Shown: in pieces, positions 58,417-64,000 of the stretch
Numbering within the stretch: position 1 is the first letter of the stretch
Layout of the letters: each line of letters begins with the position of its first letter
Source of the DNA: Streptomyces sp. NBC_00287
GTDB lineage: Bacteria > Actinomycetota > Actinomycetes > Streptomycetales > Streptomycetaceae
Direction: 5' to 3'
DNA: 64,000 nt
NCBI RefSeq assembly: GCF_036173105.1
Contig: NZ_CP108053.1
Coordinates: forward strand, 7,502,001-7,566,000
Program-made: the position numbers and the translations under genes
Notes under the pieces: generated by a model
The model's input: the letters and a program-made list of their open reading frames with translations, nothing else
What the model was told of the DNA's origin: nothing
The model's database searches: none

Positions 58417-59484
58417 GTGAGCTTCGGGGGACCGTACAACCCGTACCCGCCACCGCCGGGACCGCAGAACGGCGGACCGTACCCGCCGCCGCCCCCGTAC
58501 GTCCCGCCCCAGCCGCCGCCCCCGTACGGCTACCCGCCGCACCCGTCGCCGTACGGTCATCCGCCGCACGCCCCCTATGTGCCGCCGCAGCCCCAGCCGC
58601 CCACCACCCTGATGGGCTCGCTGAGGAGCCTGCGGGATGCCGAATGGCCGCCGCTGCACGTGCTGTTGCGCGCCGGGCGGGCCCGGATCCACGGCTGTGT
58701 CTGGGCGCTGGCGCTGTTCCCGTGCACAGCGATGATGACGTGGCCGCTGATGGCCGGCTACGTCTTCGCCCGCTCCGCGCGCAGCCAGGCGCACCGGCTC
58801 TTCCCGCCGCGTGGACACCGCCGTATCGAGGATCCGGATGTGGTGCGCGTGGCGCGGCTGCGGGCCTGGACGGCGGCCGTCATGTCGGTGCTGCTGCTGG
58901 TCATGTACGGCAAGCCGGAGGACTTCAGCGAGGCGCAGCAGCAGTACATGATGCGGATCGCGGTCACCCCGCCGCTGCTGCTTCTGAGCGCGCCGGTGGT
59001 GATCGCGTTCCTGTTCCGGATGGCCTCGCCGCAGACCAAGGCCCAGATGCGGCCCCGACTGCGCGCCGCCGGGCGGTCGGCGCTGTTCTACGTCGGCGCG
59101 GTGACCGCCGTACCGTTGCTCTTCGTCGCGATCACTCTTGCCGAGGACAACATGTCCACCAACCCCAATGGGGGCTTTCCCTGGGTGCAGTTGGCGCTGA
59201 CCCTGCCGATTTTCTGGGTGCTGTTCTTCCTCGTGTTCGCCACCGGGCCCGCGGTGCGTACCGGGTTCAACTCCGCGGGCGTGCACGCGGCGCTGCCCGC
59301 CCTGCTCACCGGGGTGCTGGTCTGGGAGTTCGCGCTGATCAGCCTGGCGGCCGGCGGGCTGCCGCCAGGACCGCCCGTGGTGCAGATCCTCGCCGTCCTC
59401 GCCGGACCGGCCTCGGTCACCGCGGTGGTCCGCTGGGAACTGCACCGGCTGCGCACACGCTACGGCGTCGTCCTGCGGGCCTGA
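58417..59484 (+). CDS. Pro-rich polytopic membrane protein
   Basis: 355 aa. A 60-residue N-terminal segment is built from Pro/Tyr/Gly repeats (PYPPPPPYVPPQPPPPYGYP). About seven hydrophobic helices follow, including WALALFPCTAMMTWPLMAGY, LLLLSAPVVIAFLF and LTLPIFWVLFFLVFATGPAV. No transporter motif is evident. Divergent from the caspase-like gene and possibly its membrane partner or target. GGAAGGA precedes the GTG at 58417-58419. Confidence 0.75.
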   Translation: MSFGGPYNPYPPPPGPQNGGPYPPPPPYVPPQPPPPYGYPPHPSPYGHPPHAPYVPPQPQPPTTLMGSLRSLRDAEWPPLHVLLRAGRARIHGCVWALALFPCTAMMTWPLMAGYVFARSARSQAHRLFPPRGHRRIEDPDVVRVARLRAWTAAVMSVLLLVMYGKPEDFSEAQQQYMMRIAVTPPLLLLSAPVVIAFLFRMASPQTKAQMRPRLRAAGRSALFYVGAVTAVPLLFVAITLAEDNMSTNPNGGFPWVQLALTLPIFWVLFFLVFATGPAVRTGFNSAGVHAALPALLTGVLVWEFALISLAAGGLPPGPPVVQILAVLAGPASVTAVVRWELHRLRTRYGVVLRA

Positions 59485-59488
59485 GGCG

Positions 59489-60520
59489 TCAGCGGACGCG
59501 GCGGGGCACCACGCGCTGTCCCGCCGCCCCGTAGACCCAGGGCGAGGTGCCGTCGATGAACTCGGCGGGGAAGCCGAGGCGGAAGCCGGTCGTCTCCTCC
59601 AGCCTCGTCACCACCTCGGCGGGCAGGGCCAGTTCGGCCGCACCCAGGTTGTCCACGAGCTGCTCCACCCGCCGTGCGCCCACGATCGGGTGTACGGCGT
59701 CGGAGCGGGCCATGGTCCAGGCGAGGGCGACCTGCGAGGGGGACGCACCGAGTTCGTCCGCCGCCGACTGCACGGCCCGCGCCACGGTGTGCTCCCGTTC
59801 GCCGATGGAGCCCGCGTCCAGCCGCGCGGGCTCGTCCCCGCCGACCCCGCCAGGACGCGTGTACTTGCCGGACAGGATCCCGCCCTGCAACGGGCTCCAC
59901 GCCGCCACCGACATCCCGAACGCCTCGGCCATCGGCAGCAGTTCCCGCTCGATGTCCCGGTTCAGCAGGCTGTACGGCACCTGGATCGCGGCGAACTCGG
60001 TCCAACCGCGCAGCTCCGCAAGGGTGTTGGCACGGGACACCAGCCAGGCCGGGGCGTCCGAGATGCCGATGTAGAGCACCTTTCCGGAGCGGACGGCGTC
60101 GTCGAGGGCGCGCATCGTCTCCTCGATGGGCGTGTTGCGGTCCCAGATGTGCACCCAGTACACATCGATGTAGTCGGTGCCGAGCCTGCGCAGGCTGGTC
60201 TCCAGCGACAGCGTCAGGTTCTTGCGGTGGTTGCCCGCGGCGTTCGGGTCCGCGCCGTCGCGTGAGCAGGTGTACTTGGTGGACAGCACAAAACGGTCGC
60301 GGCGCCCCTTCAGCAGCTCGCCGACGATCGTCTCGCTCAGCCCGTCGCGGTAGTTGACGGCGGTGTCGATCACGTTCCCGCCGGCCTCGGCGTACGCGTC
60401 GAGGATGCGCGCGCACTCCTGAGGGGGCGTACCCACCCCGCCCTCCTCGCCGAACGTCATGGCGCCGAGGAACAGCTCGGACACCCGCAGGCCGGTGCGG
60501 CCCAGAAGCCGGTAACGCAA
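59489..60520 (-). CDS. aldo/keto reductase
   Basis: 343 aa, an NADPH-dependent TIM-barrel reductase. The tetrad is visible as Asp and Tyr in NVIDTAVNYRDG, Lys in LSTKYTCSRDG and His in VYWVHIWDRNTP. LAWTMARSDAVHPIVGARRV is the cofactor region. It resembles the YajO/general stress AKR group. The TTG at 60518-60520 is chosen because AGGGGGAA lies just upstream. It ends 4 bp from the convergent membrane-protein gene. Confidence 0.87.
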   Translation of the reverse strand: MRYRLLGRTGLRVSELFLGAMTFGEEGGVGTPPQECARILDAYAEAGGNVIDTAVNYRDGLSETIVGELLKGRRDRFVLSTKYTCSRDGADPNAAGNHRKNLTLSLETSLRRLGTDYIDVYWVHIWDRNTPIEETMRALDDAVRSGKVLYIGISDAPAWLVSRANTLAELRGWTEFAAIQVPYSLLNRDIERELLPMAEAFGMSVAAWSPLQGGILSGKYTRPGGVGGDEPARLDAGSIGEREHTVARAVQSAADELGASPSQVALAWTMARSDAVHPIVGARRVEQLVDNLGAAELALPAEVVTRLEETTGFRLGFPAEFIDGTSPWVYGAAGQRVVPRRVR

Positions 60521-60606
60521 GGAATTCCCCCTACTTGGACGGTCCGCCGGGCAATCTAGCCGCACTGTGCGCATCCCGCCCCGGCAATCATGATTACGTA
60601 AGCTCC

Positions 60607-61287
60607 ATGACAGCGATCAGACTGCTCCTCGTCGACGACGACCCGCTGGTCCGGGCCGGTCTGTCCCTGATGATGGGCGGCGCGGACGACATCGAGATCG
60701 TCGGCGAGGCCTCCGACGGCGCCGAGGTCGAGGAACTCGTCGAGCGCACCCACCCGGACGTGGTGCTGATGGACATCCGGATGCCCTCGGTGGACGGCCT
60801 CACCGCCACGGAACGCCTGCGCGGCCGCCCCGACGCCCCGCAGGTGGTCCTGCTCACCACCTTCCACGCCGACGAGCACGTCCTGCGCGCCCTCCGCGCG
60901 GGCGCCGCCGGATTCGTCCTCAAGGACACCCCGCCCGCCGAGATCGTCGACGCGGTACGGCGGGTCGCGGCGGGCGATCCCGTCCTGTCCCCCACCGTGA
61001 CACGGCAGTTGATGGAGCACGCGGCGGGTGGCGCCGCCGATACCCGCCGTACACGCGCGCGTGTCCGTATCGCCGCCCTGAACGACCGCGAGAGCGAGGT
61101 CGCCGTCGCGGTGGGCCGCGGACTGTCCAACGCGGAGATCGCCACGACCCTGTTCATGAGCGTCGCGACGGTGAAGACCCATGTCTCCCGCATCCTGACC
61201 AAGCTCGATCTCAACAACCGGGTCCAGATCGCGCTGCTGGCCTATGACGCGGGACTGCTCGAAGAGGCCGACGAGGACGGGCACTAG
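60607..61287 (+). CDS. NarL/FixJ-family response regulator
   Basis: 226 aa. The receiver domain has the acidic pair in LLVDDDPLV, phospho-acceptor Asp56 in VVLMDIRMP, and a conserved Lys106 in FVLKD. The LuxR-type HTH is LNDRESEVAVAVGRGLSNAE, then SVATVKTHVSRILTKLDLNN. No kinase is adjacent. The only kinase in the window of the matching class is at 49676-50923, also on the plus strand. ATG at 60607, six nt after a possible TACGTA -10. Confidence 0.9.
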   Translation: MTAIRLLLVDDDPLVRAGLSLMMGGADDIEIVGEASDGAEVEELVERTHPDVVLMDIRMPSVDGLTATERLRGRPDAPQVVLLTTFHADEHVLRALRAGAAGFVLKDTPPAEIVDAVRRVAAGDPVLSPTVTRQLMEHAAGGAADTRRTRARVRIAALNDRESEVAVAVGRGLSNAEIATTLFMSVATVKTHVSRILTKLDLNNRVQIALLAYDAGLLEEADEDGH

Positions 61288-61342
61288 CTCCGGACGCCGA
61301 CCGTTGTGAAGGTGTCGCGGCGTTGTCCGAGGGGGAGTGGTG

Positions 61343-62521
61343 ATGAGCGGATTCATCGATCTGGGCGAGTTCGGCGCGGAGTTCCGGCGCAATCCGCATC
61401 CGGTGTATGCGAGCCTGCGCGCCAAGGGGCCATTACACCGGGTCCGGCCGCCCGAATGGGAGACGGAGACCTGGCTGGTCGTCGGCCATGAGGAGGCGCG
61501 GGCGGCGCTGGCCGACCCCCGGCTGGCCAAGGACGGCGCCAAGATCGGCACACCGGCGCTGGACGAGGAACTGGTCGGCAAGACCCTGCTGAGCACCGAC
61601 CCGCCCCAGCACACCCGGCTGCGTGGTCTGCTCTCTCGCTCCTTCACCATGCGTCGCGTGGAGGAACTGCGCCCGCGGATCCAGCAGATCACCGACGACC
61701 TGCTCGACACGATGCTGCCGTACGGCCGTGCAGACCTGGTGGCGTCCTTCGCGCTCCCGCTTCCGCTCACCGTCATCTGCGAACTGCTCGGTGCGCCCGA
61801 GATGTCCCGTGCCGAGTTCCGCAAGATGGCCACCGAGTCGATCGCGCCCAGCAGCCCGGCCGCCGCGCACGAGGCCTTCGCCGGCCTCGGCGCGTACTTC
61901 ACCGAGCTCATCGAGGACAAGCGGGCCTCGGGCCCGAGCGACGACCTGCTCAGCGACCTCGTCCACACCAGCGCCGAGGACGGCGCCCCGATCTCCCCGG
62001 ACGAACTGCGCGGCATGGCCTTCATCCTGCTGATCGCGGGCTACGAGAGCACGGTCAACCTCATCGCCAGCGGCGTCCACGCCCTGCTCACCCACCCCGA
62101 CCAACTCGCCGCGCTCCGGGCCGACATGACCCTCATCGACGGCGCGGTCGAGGAGATGCTGCGCTTCGAGGGCCCGATCGAGAACGCGACGTTCCGGTAT
62201 GCCGCCGAGCCGTTGGAGATAGGCGGCGTCCGGATAGAGGCGCACGAGCCGGTGATGATCTGCCTCGCCGCCGCGGACCGGGACGCGGACCGCTATCCCG
62301 ACCCCGAACGCTTCGACATCCGCCGCGACAGCCGTGGCCATCTCGCCTTCGGCCACGGCATCCACTTCTGTGTGGGCGCCCCACTGGCCCGCATCGAGGC
62401 GCGCACGGCGATCCGCGCACTCCTGGAGCGCGCCCCCGACCTCGCTCTCGACGGCCCACCCGGCGACTGGCTGCCGGGCACGCTGATACGCGGCATGCGG
62501 AGCCTGCCGGTGCGGTGGTAA
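61343..62521 (+). CDS. cytochrome P450
   Basis: 392 aa, a class I bacterial P450. The I-helix oxygen-binding motif is AGYEST (232-237). ExxR is at 271-274 (EMLR). The haem-ligand Cys343 is in FGHGIHFCVGAPLA. The Glu in AGYES replaces the more common Asp/His of AGx(D/H/E)T, which is normal in CYP107-like members. It would need ferredoxin and a reductase from elsewhere. GGGGGAG precedes the ATG at 61343-61345. It lies 55 bp after the response-regulator gene. Confidence 0.92.
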   Translation: MSGFIDLGEFGAEFRRNPHPVYASLRAKGPLHRVRPPEWETETWLVVGHEEARAALADPRLAKDGAKIGTPALDEELVGKTLLSTDPPQHTRLRGLLSRSFTMRRVEELRPRIQQITDDLLDTMLPYGRADLVASFALPLPLTVICELLGAPEMSRAEFRKMATESIAPSSPAAAHEAFAGLGAYFTELIEDKRASGPSDDLLSDLVHTSAEDGAPISPDELRGMAFILLIAGYESTVNLIASGVHALLTHPDQLAALRADMTLIDGAVEEMLRFEGPIENATFRYAAEPLEIGGVRIEAHEPVMICLAAADRDADRYPDPERFDIRRDSRGHLAFGHGIHFCVGAPLARIEARTAIRALLERAPDLALDGPPGDWLPGTLIRGMRSLPVRW

Positions 62522-62547
62522 GTCATGCCAGGGGGCTGCCGACCGAG

Positions 62548-63567
62548 TCACACCGCCGCCGCGCTCCCGCCCGGGATCTCCGCCAGCCGTACGGGTCTTC
62601 GTTCGCGCCTGGACAGTTCGCACGCCTCGGCCACCCGCAGCGCCTGCAAGGCCTCGCGGCCGTCGCAGGGGTTGGCCCGCTCACCCCGGACCACCTCGAC
62701 GAACGCCGCGAGCTCGGCCTCGTAGGCGGGCCCGAAGCGTTCCAGGAAGCCGGGCCAGGGCTTGTCCGCGGCCGGCGGTCCGCTCGGCTCGGTGGACGCG
62801 ATCGGCGTCCGGTCGTCCAGGCCCACGACGATCGTGTCCCGCTCCCCGGCCAGCTCCATGCGCACGTCGTAGCCGGCGCCGTTCAGCCGCGTCGCCGTGG
62901 CCGTCGCGAGCGTGCCGTCGTCCAGGGTGAGCACCACCGCCGCGGTGTCCACGTCGTCCGCCGCACGGAACATCGCCCCACCGGCGTCGGACCCGGCCGC
63001 GTACACATCGACCACCTCGCGTCCGGTCACCCAGCGCAGCACATCGAAGTCATGGATCAGCGTGTCCCGGTACAGCCCGCCGGACAGCGGCAGATACTCG
63101 GCGGGCGGCGGCGCCTGGTCGCAGGTCAGCGCCCGTACGGTGTGCAGCCGTCCGAGCCGCCCCGCGCGCACCGCCTCCCGGGCCCCCGCATACCCCGCGT
63201 CGAAGCGGCGCTGGAAACCCATCTGAAGGATCGTTCCGGCGGTCTCCACCTCGCCGATCGCCTGCAGTGTGCCGGGCAGATCCAGCGCGATGGGCTTCTC
63301 GCAGAACACCGGAAGCCCCGAGCGCGCCGCCCGTCCGATCAGCTCGGCATGCGCCGACGTCGCCGTGGTGATCACCACGCCGTCCACGCCCCACTTGAAG
63401 ATCTCGTCGACCCCCGGCGCCGCCGTCTCGCCGAGACGCAGCGCCAGCTCCGCCGCCCGCGCGGGATCGGCGTCCGTGAGGATCAACGAACCGACCTCCC
63501 GGTGCCGGCTCAATGTGTTGGCATGGATAGTGCCGATCCGACCCGTACCGATGACTCCGATGCGCAT
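62548..63567 (-). CDS. Gfo/Idh/MocA-family oxidoreductase, inositol dehydrogenase-like
   Basis: 339 aa. The Rossmann motif is MRIGVIGTGRIGTIHANTLS. The catalytic-Lys motif is FCEKPIALDLPGT, and GGLYRDTLIHDFDVLRWVTG is the IolG-type active site with Asp and His. It likely oxidises a cyclitol or sugar with NAD(P)+. It is divergent from a GntR regulator 102 bp away. The promoter places the transcript start on the ATG, so the mRNA is probably leaderless. Confidence 0.87.
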   Translation of the reverse strand: MRIGVIGTGRIGTIHANTLSRHREVGSLILTDADPARAAELALRLGETAAPGVDEIFKWGVDGVVITTATSAHAELIGRAARSGLPVFCEKPIALDLPGTLQAIGEVETAGTILQMGFQRRFDAGYAGAREAVRAGRLGRLHTVRALTCDQAPPPAEYLPLSGGLYRDTLIHDFDVLRWVTGREVVDVYAAGSDAGGAMFRAADDVDTAAVVLTLDDGTLATATATRLNGAGYDVRMELAGERDTIVVGLDDRTPIASTEPSGPPAADKPWPGFLERFGPAYEAELAAFVEVVRGERANPCDGREALQALRVAEACELSRRERRPVRLAEIPGGSAAAV

Positions 63568-63573
63568 GGGAAC

Positions 63574-63603
63574 AAAGTGCGGTCGCATCGGGCGCCCTGT
63601 CAA
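63574..63603 (-). promoter_or_regulatory. leaderless promoter of the inositol-dehydrogenase-like gene
   Basis: On the minus strand, -35 TTGACA (63598-63603), an 18-bp spacer and -10 CACTTT (63574-63579). Six nt later comes the ATG at 63567. Confidence 0.55.
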
Positions 63604-63609
63604 TGCGTA

Positions 63610-63619
63610 TGTCCGGACA
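63610..63619. promoter_or_regulatory. TGTCCGGACA palindrome, candidate GntR operator
   Basis: A perfect 10-bp palindrome lies between the divergent dehydrogenase and GntR genes, directly upstream of the dehydrogenase -35. Confidence 0.45.
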
Positions 63620-63669
63620 ATCGAACTACACGACTTCCCGTCAACCGGCCACGGAGCTACGCTCGCCCC

Positions 63670-64000
63670 GTGCCGAAACCAGAAGTGGACCCGACCGTGT
63701 CGCTCGACCTCAGTGTGGACCGGAGCAGCCCGGTGCCGTTGTACTTCCAGCTGTCCCAGCAGCTGGAGGCCGCGATCGAGCACGGAGCGCTCACCCCCGG
63801 CAGCCTGCTGGGCAACGAGATCGAACTCGCCGCACGGCTCGGCCTCTCCCGGCCCACCGTCCGCCAGGCCATCCAGTCGCTCGTCGACAAGGGCCTGCTG
63901 GTCCGTCGCCGCGGAGTCGGCACCCAGGTCGTGCACAGCCAGGTGAAGCGCCCCCTGGAGCTCAGCAGCCTCTACGACGACCTGGAGGCCGCGGGCCAGC
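63670..64000 (+). CDS. GntR-family regulator, N-terminal part (cut by window edge)
   Basis: The first 110 codons are present. The winged HTH is LYFQLSQQLEAAIEHGALTP, then GNEIELAARLGLSRPTVRQA and LVDKGLLVRRRGVGTQVV, followed by the beginning of a UTRA-like domain (LELSSLYDDLEAAGQ). This fits the HutC subfamily. It starts GTG at 63670, six nt after TACGCT (63658-63663), so it is probably leaderless. It likely controls the divergent dehydrogenase. Confidence 0.85.
   Translation, partial: MPKPEVDPTVSLDLSVDRSSPVPLYFQLSQQLEAAIEHGALTPGSLLGNEIELAARLGLSRPTVRQAIQSLVDKGLLVRRRGVGTQVVHSQVKRPLELSSLYDDLEAAGQ

Noticed and set aside
58417..58600. Pro-rich start of the membrane protein as a possible collagen-like or repeat gene
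   Set aside because: It is a short linker-type segment in frame with a polytopic membrane protein, common in actinobacteria.
1..64000. tRNA, rRNA, CRISPR, insertion sequence or prophage
   Set aside because: No cloverleaf-like gene, spaced repeat array, transposase or integrase was seen anywhere in the window. The short repeats present are hairpins or operator pairs.

Overview
The window is high-GC actinobacterial DNA. Frequent GTG/TTG starts, ATGA/GTGA overlaps inside operons, leaderless promoters and gene families such as RNase Sa-like ribonuclease, AllR and an mce operon point to a Streptomyces chromosome. From memory, the gene order catalase / tartronate-semialdehyde reductase / hydroxypyruvate isomerase ... 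uricase operon ... malate synthase / IclR / allantoinase / allantoicase resembles the SCO62xx region of S. coelicolor. No rRNA, tRNA, CRISPR array, transposase or phage gene is visible. Both ends cut genes.

Layout. (1) 1-5 kb: a truncated membrane protein, a small hypothetical gene, then minus-strand catalase, tartronate-semialdehyde reductase and hydroxypyruvate isomerase. (2) 4.6-15.4 kb: a complete minus-strand mce lipid-import operon (ATPase, two YrbE permeases, six Mce proteins including a lipoprotein, two Mce-associated proteins). Upstream are an ECF sigma factor with its own membrane anchor and a secreted lytic transglycosylase. (3) 17.8-23.4 kb: a small ligand-binding-like protein plus HTH regulator, then uraD-hiuH-uricase, 8-oxoguanine deaminase and a purine permease. 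(4) 23.4-38.2 kb: assorted genes, including an exonuclease, AraC, NmrA, MFS/HxlR, thioesterase, histidine phosphatase, aminotransferase/HxlR, a VWA envelope pair, two divergent NIS siderophore synthetases, and HipA-like plus SelW-like proteins. (5) 38.2-44.7 kb: malate synthase, a MobA-like nucleotidyltransferase, the repressor AllR, allantoinase and allantoicase. (6) 44.7-50.9 kb: an FG-GAP propeller protein, SDR, AIM24 protein, DHFR-like reductase, secreted RNase and a histidine kinase. (7) 51-59.5 kb: a candidate conflict module with a macro-domain protein, an MbcA/ParS-like antitoxin, a RES NAD+ phosphorylase toxin and a CHAT protease in one operon, followed by a convergent caspase-like protease and a membrane protein. 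(8) 59.5-64 kb: aldo/keto reductase, NarL response regulator, cytochrome P450, Gfo/Idh/MocA dehydrogenase and a truncated GntR regulator.

How the genes work together. The purine genes form one dispersed catabolic network: 8-oxopurine deamination and uptake, urate to allantoin (uricase, HIU hydrolase, OHCU decarboxylase), allantoin to ureidoglycolate (allantoinase, allantoicase), and glyoxylate salvage (malate synthase, tartronate-semialdehyde reductase, hydroxypyruvate isomerase). Catalase would remove the H2O2 made by uricase. Two operator families tie these genes together. One is a 15-bp AllR-type palindrome, found in tandem pairs exactly 21 bp apart at three promoters. The other is TCAACA-N3-TGTTGA, which overlaps the -35 of the catalase and uricase promoters and has imperfect copies at malate synthase and allantoinase.

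The most novel candidate is the 51-56.4 kb operon. RES enzymes phosphorolyse NAD+ to ADP-ribose-1''-phosphate, and some macro domains act on that molecule. An antitoxin-like protein and a caspase-fold protease are encoded in the same transcript. This suggests a protease-gated NAD+-depletion system, which is inference from domain content and gene order.
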